Source of the DNA: Fimbriimonadaceae bacterium
GTDB lineage: Bacteria > Armatimonadota > Fimbriimonadia > Fimbriimonadales > Fimbriimonadaceae
Assembly (NCBI GenBank): GCA_019638795.1
Contig: JAHBTB010000002.1
Location: 124,001-188,000, forward strand
DNA length: 64,000 nucleotides
Reading direction: 5' to 3'
Under the pieces are notes generated by a model. The model worked only from the letters and a program-made list of their open reading frames with translations. It was not told the origin of the DNA and ran no database searches. A program made the translations under genes and the position numbers. Shown one piece after another: positions 9,030 through 16,773 of the stretch. The stretch's first letter is position 1. The number at the start of each line of letters is the position of its first letter.

Positions 9030-10052
9030 TCACGTGGTCTCCCCAGGGGTGAATTCGACGGGCAGCACAGTCAGGTCTGCGACCTCCCCCGTGCCGTCGA
9101 GTTGGTTGACGAGAAGTTGCACGGCCCGCTGGGCGACGTTCGCCCAATGAGCACGTACAGTGGTGAGCTTCGTCGCGGGTTCGAACGGGGGTTGAATCCC
9201 GTTGAACCCCGCGACGGCCAATTCTTGCGGGACGGATATCCCGACTTCCTTGCAGTAGGCGCAGAGGGCGTGCGCGCTGGGGTCGCCCCAACAGACCGCC
9301 GCGGTGATGCCCAGCTCCCTTCGGCGGGCGAGCAAGTCGGCCTCGTGCGCCTCCACCTTGCCCCTCCAGTCCGTCGTGGAGCCCTCGACCGTGGACATGC
9401 CCAGCTCAGCGGCCCGCTGGACGAACGCGTCCTTGCGGCGGGTCGCCGAGTCGGAGACCCCGGGGCACTGCCGGTACAGGATGGTCTTGTGGCCCTTGGC
9501 GTGCAGGTGTTCGGCGATCGCCACCGACCCCGCCTCGTCGTCGGCGATGACCGACGGCACGCCCGGGATCCGGTCGGTGATCGCGACAAAGCGCATCGTC
9601 GAGCCACGGAGCTTTTCGACCAAGGGGTCGCCAGGCGCCGCGATCAGCACCAGCCCGTCGATCTTGCCGCCGGCGAGCTCGGCAAAGACTTCGTCCACGC
9701 CATAGCGGTGGAACGAGTAGTGGATCATCAGGTCGCGATAGCACTCTTCGCAACCGCGTTGGAGCCCGGTCAGCACTTCGGCATGGAAGGAGTCGTGCGG
9801 CTCCAGGTGCCCGTAACCAAAGTACAAGCCCAGGATGTTGGTCTGCTTGGTGCGCAATGCCCGCGCCAAGGAATTGGGCAGGTAACCCATGTCCCGCGCC
9901 GCGTCGACGATCCGCGACCGGGTCGCCTCCGAGACCCGGGTGTTTGACTTCGACCCGTTCAGCACGACCGAAACGGTGAACGGACTGACGTTCACCCGCT
10001 CTGCGATGTCTCGCAGACTGACGTTCCGGTTCGACTTGGGCTTAGTTGCCAT
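9030..10052 (-). CDS. LacI-family transcriptional repressor
   Basis: About 340 residues: an N-terminal helix-turn-helix ([17 protein letters not shown], about 12-28), a hinge region with the [11 protein letters not shown] pattern, and a periplasmic-binding-protein-like effector domain from about 60 onward. I chose the ATG at 10052 because GAGG lies three bases upstream; a TTG five codons earlier falls inside an operator and is less likely. Three palindromes GACCAA-N4-TTGGTC lie in the region between this gene and the ribokinase gene, two of them over its own promoter. This suggests autorepression and control of ribokinase. The effector is probably a sugar, inferred from the neighbours. Confidence 0.92.
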   Translation of the reverse strand: MATKPKSNRNVSLRDIAERVNVSPFTVSVVLNGSKSNTRVSEATRSRIVDAARDMGYLPNSLARALRTKQTNILGLYFGYGHLEPHDSFHAEVLTGLQRGCEECYRDLMIHYSFHRYGVDEVFAELAGGKIDGLVLIAAPGDPLVEKLRGSTMRFVAITDRIPGVPSVIADDEAGSVAIAEHLHAKGHKTILYRQCPGVSDSATRRKDAFVQRAAELGMSTVEGSTTDWRGKVEAHEADLLARRRELGITAAVCWGDPSAHALCAYCKEVGISVPQELAVAGFNGIQPPFEPATKLTTVRAHWANVAQRAVQLLVNQLDGTGEVADLTVLPVEFTPGETT

Positions 10053-10061
10053 TGCCTCGAT

Positions 10062-10077
10062 GACCAATCGCTTGGTC
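10062..10077. promoter_or_regulatory. Predicted LacI-family operator O1
   Basis: Perfect six-base half-sites GACCAA and TTGGTC separated by TCGC. It overlaps the putative -10 (TAGACC on the minus strand, 10074-10079) and the leader of lacI, so binding would block lacI transcription. Confidence 0.75.
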
Positions 10078-10084
10078 TATCCGA

Positions 10085-10100
10085 GACCAAAGGATTGGTC
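10085..10100. promoter_or_regulatory. Predicted LacI-family operator O2
   Basis: The same half-sites, GACCAA and TTGGTC, around AGGA. It lies in the spacer and -35 region of the inferred lacI promoter (CTGACC, 17-base spacer, TAGACC on the minus strand). Its centre is 23 bases from the centre of O1, about two helical turns, which would permit cooperative binding. Confidence 0.75.
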
Positions 10101-10183
10101 AGACATTATTGCGCCCACTTTCCCGCTTTTGGGGCCCCTCTAGTCAAACCTAGTAAAAATACCTGGAGTCGGTCGATGACCCA

Positions 10184-10205
10184 TTTGACCAAATGTTTGG
10201 TCAAA
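10184..10205. promoter_or_regulatory. Predicted LacI-family operator O3 upstream of ribokinase
   Basis: An extended palindrome, TTTGACCAAA-TG-TTTGGTCAAA, containing the same GACCAA/TTGGTC core. It covers the -35 and spacer of the ribokinase promoter and ends one base before its -10. It is the most symmetric of the three sites. Confidence 0.78.
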
Positions 10206-10212
10206 GTAGACT
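10185..10212 (+). promoter_or_regulatory. Promoter of ribokinase
   Basis: TTGACC (10185-10190), a 16-base spacer and TAGACT (10207-10212). The predicted transcription start falls at or within two bases of the ATG at 10221, so the mRNA is probably leaderless. The -35 is embedded in operator O3. Confidence 0.6.
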
Positions 10213-10220
10213 CTCCGGAC

Positions 10221-11111
10221 ATGAAAACCGTGCTGGTCGTCGGCAGCGCTAACCTTGACCATGTCTACCGGGTGCGCCAGATTCCCGCCCCGGGAATGAC
10301 GGTCGCCGCCACCGGTTACCAGACCTTTCCGGGTGGCAAAGGCATGAACCAGGCGGTCGCCTGCGCCCGGTCCGGGGCCCAGGTGGTCTTTTGCGGCAGT
10401 GTCGGCGACGACGACGCCGGCTCGGCCTTGCTCCAGGTCCTCCAAGAGTCCGGTGTCGATGTCAGCCATGTCGTCCGTTCGGAGGTGCCGACGGGCAACG
10501 CCTCGATCCTCGTCGCCGACGACGGGACCAACCTCATCACCGTCGCGGGGGGAAGCAACGCCGCCCTCGACACCGGGCATGTCGAAAAGACGCTGGCCGC
10601 AGTACGGCCCGACGCCGTTCTGGCCCAACTGGAAACCAACATGCCCTGCGTGGAGGCGGCCTCGCGGCACCCCATGTTCATCCTTAACCCGGCTCCCGCC
10701 GCCGCCCTGCCCGACAGACTGCTCCGCCGGTGCTTTGCCGTCACCCCCAACGAGACCGAGGCCGAATCCCTTACCGGGGTGGCACCCGTCGACGAGGCGA
10801 GCACCCTTCGTTGTGGCGAGCGGCTCCGAGAACAGGGAGCCCAAAACGTCGTGGTCACGCTGGGAGAGAAGGGGTCGTTCTGGCTCGGTGCCGACGGCCC
10901 GGCCATGGTCGGCACCCCCAGGGTGAGCCCCGTCGACACGACGGCGGCGGGCGACGTTTTCAACGGCGCCTTGGTCGCCGCCCTCATGCTGGGCGACGAC
11001 TTTGCCGGCGCCCTGCGCTATGCCTCCCAGGCGGCCGCCCTCAGCACCACGCGGATGGGGGCGATCTCGTCGGTCCCGACCAGGGCCGAGGTGGAGGCCG
11101 CCTTCGGCTAG
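10221..11111 (+). CDS. rbsK: Ribokinase (PfkB family)
   Basis: A 296-residue PfkB-family sugar kinase that phosphorylates ribose to ribose 5-phosphate. The N-terminal substrate motif GSANLDHVYRV is at 8-18, the GGKGMNQAVA signature at 38-47, and the C-terminal ATP/catalytic motif DTTAAGDVFNGAL contains the catalytic Asp. The length matches ribokinases. The ATG was chosen because a -10 hexamer ends eight bases before it. A LacI operator overlaps the promoter. Its stop shares the four bases CTAG with the stop of the convergent radical SAM gene. A related PfkB specificity (for example another pentose or a nucleoside) cannot be excluded. Confidence 0.9.
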   Translation: MKTVLVVGSANLDHVYRVRQIPAPGMTVAATGYQTFPGGKGMNQAVACARSGAQVVFCGSVGDDDAGSALLQVLQESGVDVSHVVRSEVPTGNASILVADDGTNLITVAGGSNAALDTGHVEKTLAAVRPDAVLAQLETNMPCVEAASRHPMFILNPAPAAALPDRLLRRCFAVTPNETEAESLTGVAPVDEASTLRCGERLREQGAQNVVVTLGEKGSFWLGADGPAMVGTPRVSPVDTTAAGDVFNGALVAALMLGDDFAGALRYASQAAALSTTRMGAISSVPTRAEVEAAFG

Positions 11112-11950
11112 GCGGCCGGCGCACCTTCGCGCAGGTCGAGCGCAGCCTTCAGGGCGGCGGCCGCCGCCTCGTACTTCTCGGGGGTCCACTGGTACTTGCG
11201 GGCCAGGCGCAGGCCCTCCGGCCTCGTCCCGACCCGGTAGTGGCGCGCCCCGTCGTGGAAGTAGCCGGTGTAGACCTTGTCCGCCCGGGACTCGACCAGC
11301 TGCCGGGCGAAGTCCACCGGGTCGCGCAGGGGCAGCATCGGCATCACGCAGGCCGTCGTCGGGATCCCCGCGGCATGGAGCATCTTGAGCGCGGCCAACC
11401 GGCGGACGATACTTGGCGCGGAGGGCTCGAACACCTTGCGCACGGTGTCGTCGTCGGTCGGCACCGACACGTTGACTTGGACGCGCTCGAACCGTCCGAG
11501 GACGTCGACGTCGCGGACCACGAGCGGCGACCGGGTCTGAATGACGATCCGAGGTTGGGGTGACATTTCGGCCATCACCTCCAACAACGACCGGGTCAAC
11601 TGGGTCTTCGATTCGACCGGCTGGTAGGGGTCGGTGGCCGAACCGATGTACACCTTCGCGCCAGGCAGGGCCCTTTCCCTGCGCAGCAGCCGGACGGCGT
11701 TCGACTTGACCTGGACCCACTCTCCCCACGTCGCCATCTCCTCTGGCTCGGAGAACCACGCCGCATAACAGTACGAACACCCGAACTGGCAGCCACGGTA
11801 CGGGTTGAGCATGTAGTCGTAGCTCTTCATCATCCCCGTCGCCGGGGTGAGGATCGATTTGGCCTCGCGCTCGGTGAACACGGTCTGGCCCATCCTCGCC
11901 GGCGGCTTGGGCCGGGGTTCCGGCCCGAACAACGTCATCTGCAGTGCCAT
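11108..11950 (-). CDS. Radical SAM protein, SPL/Rv2578c-like family
   Basis: A 280-residue radical SAM protein with the cluster-binding motif C-x3-C-x2-C at Cys54, Cys58 and Cys61 (CQFGCSYC). The preceding LNPYRGC and following CYAAWF match the spore-photoproduct-lyase-like, Rv2578c/PA0069 group. Later segments IGSATDPYQPVE and QTRSPLVVRD are characteristic of that group, whose biochemical role is unsettled. The ATG at 11950 follows a TAGAAT hexamer by seven bases, so the transcript is probably leaderless; an ATG three codons earlier is possible. A strong palindrome just upstream suggests dedicated regulation. Confidence 0.85.
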   Translation of the reverse strand: MALQMTLFGPEPRPKPPARMGQTVFTEREAKSILTPATGMMKSYDYMLNPYRGCQFGCSYCYAAWFSEPEEMATWGEWVQVKSNAVRLLRRERALPGAKVYIGSATDPYQPVESKTQLTRSLLEVMAEMSPQPRIVIQTRSPLVVRDVDVLGRFERVQVNVSVPTDDDTVRKVFEPSAPSIVRRLAALKMLHAAGIPTTACVMPMLPLRDPVDFARQLVESRADKVYTGYFHDGARHYRVGTRPEGLRLARKYQWTPEKYEAAAAALKAALDLREGAPAA

Positions 11951-11957
11951 GCACCAC

Positions 11958-11996
11958 ATTCTACGCCAAAATAGTAGTCTAATGTCTACTATTTTG
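11958..11996 (-). promoter_or_regulatory. Promoter plus palindromic operator of the radical SAM gene
   Basis: On the minus strand a TAGAAT -10 (11958-11963) lies seven bases before the ATG. Immediately upstream, arms CAAAATAGTAG (11967-11977) and CTACTATTTTG (11986-11996) form a perfect 11-base inverted repeat around eight bases, covering the expected -35 position. The repeat is very AT-rich compared with its surroundings, as expected of a repressor site. Confidence 0.6.
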
Positions 11997-12023
11997 ACCA
12001 ACCAACCGGACGGTGTCCGCGGT

Positions 12024-13652
12024 TCAGAAGATGAAGTCGGTGCGTAGGAAGTTGCTCGACCGGGCGGCGAGGATGCCGTTGACGAGGTCGCGGTTACGTT
12101 CATCGTAGTCCGTCGCCACCAGCGACCGGAGGGAGAAGCGCTTGAGCGCGTCGGTCACCGAGAGCGTCCCTTCCGCCGACGCTTTGCGGCCGGTGAACGG
12201 GAAATTGTCGGGCCCGCGCTGGCACTGGGTGTTCAGGTTGATCCGGCTGACCTGGTTGACAAGCACGTCGATGACCGGCCCGATCACCTTCGGGTCGTAG
12301 CCAAAGACGCTGACTTGCTGGCCGAACGGCGACTCGACGATGTACTTCATCACTTCCTCCGGCTTTTCAAACGAGTTCACCGGCAGGACGGGGCCGAACT
12401 GCTCCACTTGGTAAAGCTGCGTCTTCGGCGAGACGTTGTGGACCACGGCGGGGTGCATGTAGTTCTCCACGCGGTCGCCGCCACCCCGGTTGACGACCGT
12501 CGCCCCCGTCGAGACCGCCTCGTCGATCAGGCCGCCGAGGAACTTCATCGCGCCACGGTGGTCGGCGACGGGGGTAACGCGGACACCGGGCGTCCACGGG
12601 TGTCCCGCCTTGAGCCCGTCGATCGCGGTGCCCAGCCGGGTCAGGAACTCCTCCTCGCGGGACTTGTGGACGAACATCATCTTGAGGGCGGTGCACCGCT
12701 GGCCGTTGAAACCGAGGGCGCCCGCGATGACCTGCGGGATGACGACGTCCATGTCGGCGTCCTCCAGGATCATCGCCGGGTTCTTGGCGTCCAGCGAAAG
12801 GACCGACCGGAACCGGTGTGGGTGGGGGTGGGCGCTCTTGAGCACATCAGCCGTCTTCGAGGCCCCGATGAACGCGAGCATGGACAGCCGCCCGCTGTGG
12901 ATCATCGGCGTGATGATCTCGTTGCCGCGCCCGCTGATGATGTTGACGACGCCAGGCGGGAAGCACTCCGCGAAGGCCTCCAGCAACGGGATGTTGAGGA
13001 GCTGGCCGTAGCGGGGAAGCTTGCTGATGACCGGGTTCCCCATGACGACGGCGGGGATCAGGGTCGCAAAGGTCTCGTTAAGAGGATAGTTGTACGGCCC
13101 CATGCACAGCGTCGGGCCCAGCGGTGAGCGGCGGATCTGGGCGAAAAAGCCCGTCTCGACGCTGAACCGCGCCGCGTCACGCTCCATGTCCTTGAGTGAC
13201 TTGAGGGTGTCCTCGATGTACTTGACGGTGCGGTCGAACTCGTTCTGAGAGTCCTTGAGGGTCTTGCCGATCTCCCACATCATCCGCTCGACGACGACGT
13301 CGCGGACGGTGACCATACGTTCGACGAACTTCTCCATCGCCCGGATCCGCTGGTCGGTGGACATCGTGGGCCACTCGCCCCGGCCCTCGTCCCACGCCTT
13401 CTCGGCCGCGGCAAGGGCCCGCATGGACTCTTCGGGGTCGAGCATCGCGCCCGGCCCAAGTTTCGGACGGACAGTGCCTCCGTTCCATGTGAAGAAGAGG
13501 CAGGACTCGATCTCTTGGGTGGTGCCTCCCCACTCTTTGATCTCGCCGCCGACGAGATACTTCAGACCGTCTCTGACTTCGGGGATCGGCCGGCCGTCGG
13601 ACTGCCAGGTCTGCAGGTCGGTCTGACTGAGGGAAGGGGTGGTCGCGGCCAT
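12024..13652 (-). CDS. NADP-dependent glyceraldehyde-3-phosphate dehydrogenase-like aldehyde dehydrogenase (GapN type)
   Basis: A 542-residue ALDH-superfamily enzyme. GapN oxidises glyceraldehyde 3-phosphate directly to 3-phosphoglycerate with NADP. The catalytic Cys is Cys320 in GFNGQRCTALK; the C-terminal NTQCQRGPDNFPFTGRK and EGTLSVTDAL are typical of GapN. MGPYNYPLNE at 184-193 is the cofactor-site Asn motif. One oddity: the general-base Glu normally in L-E-L-G-G-K reads LSLDAK at 285-290, so the base is altered or displaced. The ATG is divergent from tag and the two -10 regions overlap. Substrate assignment is by family resemblance only. Confidence 0.8.
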   Translation of the reverse strand: MAATTPSLSQTDLQTWQSDGRPIPEVRDGLKYLVGGEIKEWGGTTQEIESCLFFTWNGGTVRPKLGPGAMLDPEESMRALAAAEKAWDEGRGEWPTMSTDQRIRAMEKFVERMVTVRDVVVERMMWEIGKTLKDSQNEFDRTVKYIEDTLKSLKDMERDAARFSVETGFFAQIRRSPLGPTLCMGPYNYPLNETFATLIPAVVMGNPVISKLPRYGQLLNIPLLEAFAECFPPGVVNIISGRGNEIITPMIHSGRLSMLAFIGASKTADVLKSAHPHPHRFRSVLSLDAKNPAMILEDADMDVVIPQVIAGALGFNGQRCTALKMMFVHKSREEEFLTRLGTAIDGLKAGHPWTPGVRVTPVADHRGAMKFLGGLIDEAVSTGATVVNRGGGDRVENYMHPAVVHNVSPKTQLYQVEQFGPVLPVNSFEKPEEVMKYIVESPFGQQVSVFGYDPKVIGPVIDVLVNQVSRINLNTQCQRGPDNFPFTGRKASAEGTLSVTDALKRFSLRSLVATDYDERNRDLVNGILAARSSNFLRTDFIF

Positions 13653-13672
13653 GGGTGTCGCCTTGCTCCCTA

Positions 13673-13680
13673 TCTATACT
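13673..13680. promoter_or_regulatory. Overlapping divergent -10 elements for gapN-like gene and tag
   Basis: The sequence TATCTATACT (13671-13680) reads TATACT on the plus strand, eight bases before the tag ATG, and AGTATAGATA on the minus strand, facing the gapN-like gene. It is nearly symmetric, as described for bidirectional bacterial promoters. Confidence 0.5.
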
Positions 13681-13688
13681 CCGTGGTC

Positions 13689-14249
13689 ATGGATGGGGCG
13701 TGCACATGGCCCAGCGGCGACCTGATGGTCGCGTACCACGACGAGGAATGGGGCCGTCCCAACCGGGACCCTCGCTACTTGTTCGAGTTCCTCGTCCTTG
13801 AGGGGGCCCAGGCCGGCCTCAGTTGGTCCACCGTCTTGGCGCGGCGCGAGGGGTACCGGCGGGTCTTCCGCGGTTTCGACCCTCGTCAGGTCGCCGCGTT
13901 CACCTCCGATGATGTCGAGCAGGCCCTCCTGGACCCCGGAATCGTCCGTAACCGGGCGAAAGTCCTGGCCACGGTCGCCAACGCCCAGGCGTGGCTGGCC
14001 CTGCCCGACCCCTCGGGCCTTCTCTGGTCCTACGTCGGCGGACGCCCTGTCGTGAACTCATGGCGGACGCCGACGGAGGCCCCCGCCGTCACCGACGAGG
14101 CGGTGGCGATGAGCAAAGGGCTCCAGAGGCTGGGGTTTTCGTTCGTCGGCCCGACGATCTGCTATGCCTTCATGCAAGCGGTCGGCATGGTGAACGACCA
14201 CTTAGTGACCTGTCCCGGTTGGCAAGCCTGCCAAGACGTCCGACAATAG
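13689..14249 (+). CDS. tag: DNA-3-methyladenine glycosylase I
   Basis: A 186-residue protein, the usual length for Tag, which excises 3-methyladenine from alkylated DNA. The zinc-binding residues of the family are present: Cys5, His17 (YHDEEWG motif) and, near the C-terminus, His and Cys in NDHLVTC. The substrate-pocket segment GLSWSTVLARREGYRRVF and the conserved SFVGPTICYAFMQAVG are clear. The ATG was chosen because the zinc Cys lies at position 5 as in characterised Tag proteins and TATACT ends eight bases before it; a longer frame upstream belongs to the antisense of gapN. Confidence 0.93.
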   Translation: MDGACTWPSGDLMVAYHDEEWGRPNRDPRYLFEFLVLEGAQAGLSWSTVLARREGYRRVFRGFDPRQVAAFTSDDVEQALLDPGIVRNRAKVLATVANAQAWLALPDPSGLLWSYVGGRPVVNSWRTPTEAPAVTDEAVAMSKGLQRLGFSFVGPTICYAFMQAVGMVNDHLVTCPGWQACQDVRQ

Positions 14250-14275
14250 GTCGGGGAGGGGACTGGGTCCTGGTG

Positions 14276-14305
14276 GTGACGAATCCGCCGTGGGCCTGGT
14301 ATCAT
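14276..14305 (+). promoter_or_regulatory. Candidate promoter of the ribosomal protein operon
   Basis: GTGACG (14276-14281), an 18-base spacer and TATCAT (14300-14305). The predicted start near 14312 gives a leader of about 97 bases before rpmJ, containing the self-complementary GCCGCGGC, which could fold. Confidence 0.45.
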
Positions 14306-14408
14306 TCGACTCCGCGCCAAGGCACCGGTGGCCTTGACGCGTATTGCCCGCTTTCTCAGTAGAGACGCCGCGGCGGGACGAAGAGATTCAGCGGCGAGGG
14401 GTGACCCA

Positions 14409-14522
14409 ATGAAAGTCCGGGCCAGTGTCAAGAAGATTTGTAACAAGTGCAAGATCATCAAGCGCGAGGGTGTCGTGCGGGTGATCTGCTCGAACCCTAA
14501 GCATAAGCAGAGGCAAGGCTAA
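14409..14522 (+). CDS. rpmJ: 50S ribosomal protein L36 (bL36)
   Basis: A 37-residue protein beginning [11 protein letters not shown], with the zinc-ribbon pattern CNKCK ... C..PKHKQRQG (C-x2-C, then Cys and His), so this is the zinc-binding form of bL36. GAGGGGTG ends five bases before the ATG, a strong ribosome site. It is the first gene of the operon; infA, which usually precedes it, is replaced here by tag. Confidence 0.97.
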   Translation: MKVRASVKKICNKCKIIKREGVVRVICSNPKHKQRQG

Positions 14523-14528
14523 GAATAT

Positions 14529-14906
14529 ATGGCGCGTATCGCAGGCGTAGACCTACCACGCAACAAGGGCGTTTATTACGGCCTCCAGAGCATCTTTGGA
14601 ATCGGCCCGAAAGGCGCGTCGGACATCATCGCCAAGACTGGCCTTGACCCGCGCAAGAAGATCAGTGACCTCACCGACGAAGAGGTCGCCCAGATCCGCA
14701 CGGTGATTGACAGCGACTTTGTTGTCGAAGGTGACTTGCGCCGCGACATCTATTCCAACATCCGCCGTCTGATGGAGATCGGTTGCTACCGTGGTGTCCG
14801 GCACAAGCGAGGCCTGCCCACCCGAGGCCAACGCACCCGGAGCAACGCCCGCACCCGCAAAGGCAAGGCCAAGACCGTCGCCGGCAAGAAGAAGGCCAAG
14901 AAGTAA
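14529..14906 (+). CDS. rpsM: 30S ribosomal protein S13 (uS13)
   Basis: A 125-residue head protein of the small subunit that contacts the P-site tRNA and the B1 bridge to the large subunit. [15 protein letters not shown], the internal [11 protein letters not shown] helix-hairpin-helix and the basic tail with [13 protein letters not shown] are diagnostic. It begins six bases after the rpmJ stop with almost no Shine-Dalgarno, so it probably depends on coupling to rpmJ. Confidence 0.98.
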   Translation: MARIAGVDLPRNKGVYYGLQSIFGIGPKGASDIIAKTGLDPRKKISDLTDEEVAQIRTVIDSDFVVEGDLRRDIYSNIRRLMEIGCYRGVRHKRGLPTRGQRTRSNARTRKGKAKTVAGKKKAKK

Positions 14907-14909
14907 GAC

Positions 14910-15302
14910 ATGGCACGCAAGCAAACCTCCCGCGGCAAGGCCAAAGAAAAGCGACAGGTGGCCCACGGCCACGTGTATATCCACTCGTCGTTCAACAACA
15001 CGATCGTCACGGTGACCGACCCGCAGGGCAACACGCTGTGCTGGGCGAGCGCCGGCCACGTCGGGTTCAAGGGCAGCCGCAAGGGCACCCCGTTCGCCGC
15101 CCAGTTGGCGGCGGAGAACGCCGCGAAGAAGGCGAAGGCCCACGGCATGGAAACCTGCGACGTGCACGTCAGCGGCCCCGGCGGCGGACGCGAGACCGCG
15201 ATCCGTTCTGTCCACGCCAACGGCTTGGAAGTGAAGCTGATCAAGGACGTGACGCCCGTCCCGCACAACGGGTGCCGCCCGCCGAAGAAACGCCGCGTCT
15301 AA
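14910..15302 (+). CDS. rpsK: 30S ribosomal protein S11 (uS11)
   Basis: A 130-residue platform protein of the 30S subunit. [17 protein letters not shown] and the C-terminal [21 protein letters not shown] are highly conserved signatures. It follows rpsM by three bases. The gene normally next in bacterial alpha operons, rpsD, is absent; rpoA follows after 21 bases. Confidence 0.98.
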   Translation: MARKQTSRGKAKEKRQVAHGHVYIHSSFNNTIVTVTDPQGNTLCWASAGHVGFKGSRKGTPFAAQLAAENAAKKAKAHGMETCDVHVSGPGGGRETAIRSVHANGLEVKLIKDVTPVPHNGCRPPKKRRV

Positions 15303-15323
15303 CGACCCCACCCTGAACTGACG

Positions 15324-16307
15324 ATGCCCACGATCCAAACCCTCGAAACTTCAACCGAATACGCCAAGTTCGTGCTCGAACCGCTGGAGCGCGGCTATGG
15401 CCACACCATCGGCAACGCCCTGCGCCGGGTGCTGCTCAGCTCCATCACCGGTGCGGCCGTCAACGCGATCAAGATCGACAAGGTGTTCCACGAGTTCGCC
15501 GCGATCCCGGGGGTCAAAGAGGACACGACCGAGTTCATCCTCAACCTGAAGGACCTCGCCATCCAGCTCGACCCGGACATGGTGTTCTCGGACGAGATCA
15601 CCCTGCGGATCGACCTGAAGGGCCCGGGCCGGGTGACCGGTGCGGACGTCGTCTGTCCGGACGGCGTCACCATCGCCAATCCCGAGTGCTACCTCGCCAC
15701 CATCAGCGAGCCGAAGGCGACCCTGGTCGTCGAGATGTACGCAGGGACGGGCACCGGCTACACCTTGCCGGAGCGCCAAGAACGGTACAAGGGCGTCATC
15801 GGCGTCATCCCGGTCGGCGCGCAGTACACGCCGGTCAAGAAGGCCAATTACATCGTCGAGCAGACCCGCGTCGGCCAGCGCACCGACTACGAGCGCATGG
15901 TGCTCGAAGTCTGGACCAACGGCACGGTCCCGCCCAACGACGCCGTCACCCAGGCCGCGCAGATCTTGGACAAGTATTTCCGCCTCTTCTTCGACCTGGG
16001 CCGCACCATGCAGGACGACGTGTTCGCCTTGGGCGCCGAGGACGACACGGAACTCAGCAACGTGCCCGAGATCAAGATCGAGGAGCTAGGGTTCAGCCAG
16101 CGCACGTTCAACTGCCTGCGCCGCGCCGGCATCCTCAACCTGCGCCAACTCGCGGGAGTGAACGAGGGCGACCTCACCAGCATCCGTGGCTTCGGCCGCA
16201 AGTCGCTGAACGAGGTGCGCGACACCCTCGCTGAGCACGAAATCGAACTCAAGCCGGCCAAGGGCGGCTTCATCAACCTCGACATCTTGGATGACGAGGA
16301 CTATTAA
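15324..16307 (+). CDS. rpoA: DNA-directed RNA polymerase subunit alpha
   Basis: A 327-residue alpha subunit. The N-terminal assembly domain (about 1-230) includes LERGYGHTIGNALRRVLLSS at 22-41, the dimer and beta-contact element. After a linker, the C-terminal domain (about 250-320) has two helix-hairpin-helix segments, including RAGILNLRQLAG and IRGFGRKSLNEV, which contact upstream promoter DNA and activators. Length and order are normal. Confidence 0.98.
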   Translation: MPTIQTLETSTEYAKFVLEPLERGYGHTIGNALRRVLLSSITGAAVNAIKIDKVFHEFAAIPGVKEDTTEFILNLKDLAIQLDPDMVFSDEITLRIDLKGPGRVTGADVVCPDGVTIANPECYLATISEPKATLVVEMYAGTGTGYTLPERQERYKGVIGVIPVGAQYTPVKKANYIVEQTRVGQRTDYERMVLEVWTNGTVPPNDAVTQAAQILDKYFRLFFDLGRTMQDDVFALGAEDDTELSNVPEIKIEELGFSQRTFNCLRRAGILNLRQLAGVNEGDLTSIRGFGRKSLNEVRDTLAEHEIELKPAKGGFINLDILDDEDY

Positions 16308-16323
16308 GGGATAGAGACAGACC

Positions 16324-16773
16324 ATGCGACACAAGATCGACCGCCGAAAGCTCGGCCTGCCGCACGACCAGCGTATGGCCTTGTTGACCAACCTGACGCG
16401 CCAGTTCATCCGGCACGGCTACGTCCACACGACCGAGGGCCGGGCCAAGGACCTCCGACGCCTCGTCGAAAAGCTGATCACCACCGCCAAGGAAGACACC
16501 GTCGCCGCGCGCCGTCAGGCCCGCAAGGTGCTCGTCGGCCACAGTTCCAGCAGCCCCAAGCCGCTGAAGGCCCTCGCCGGCAAGACCGACTTGGAGAAGC
16601 TGCACATCCTGCGCCAGCGGAGCCTGATCAACGGCGAGGACCTTGTCGCCCACCTGTTTGACAACGTCGCCCCGCGCTATAAGAACCGGAACGGAGGCTA
16701 CACCCGCCTCACCAAGACCGGGACGCGCCGTGGCGACGCCGCCATGACCGCCGTCCTGGAGCTTGTCGACTAA
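16324..16773 (+). CDS. rplQ: 50S ribosomal protein L17 (bL17)
   Basis: A 149-residue protein opening MRHKIDRRKLG with the conserved R-x-ALLTNLTRQFI... region. The family is usually 115-130 residues; the extra length lies mostly in the central loop and the C-terminal part after YTRLTKTGTRRGDA. It follows rpoA by 16 bases and its last codons overlap the inferred start of truA. Confidence 0.96.
   Translation: MRHKIDRRKLGLPHDQRMALLTNLTRQFIRHGYVHTTEGRAKDLRRLVEKLITTAKEDTVAARRQARKVLVGHSSSSPKPLKALAGKTDLEKLHILRQRSLINGEDLVAHLFDNVAPRYKNRNGGYTRLTKTGTRRGDAAMTAVLELVD

Noticed and set aside
10140-11957. A 605-codon minus-strand frame spanning the ribokinase and radical SAM region
   Set aside because: It crosses two well-supported genes in the wrong frames and its composition is typical of a shadow.
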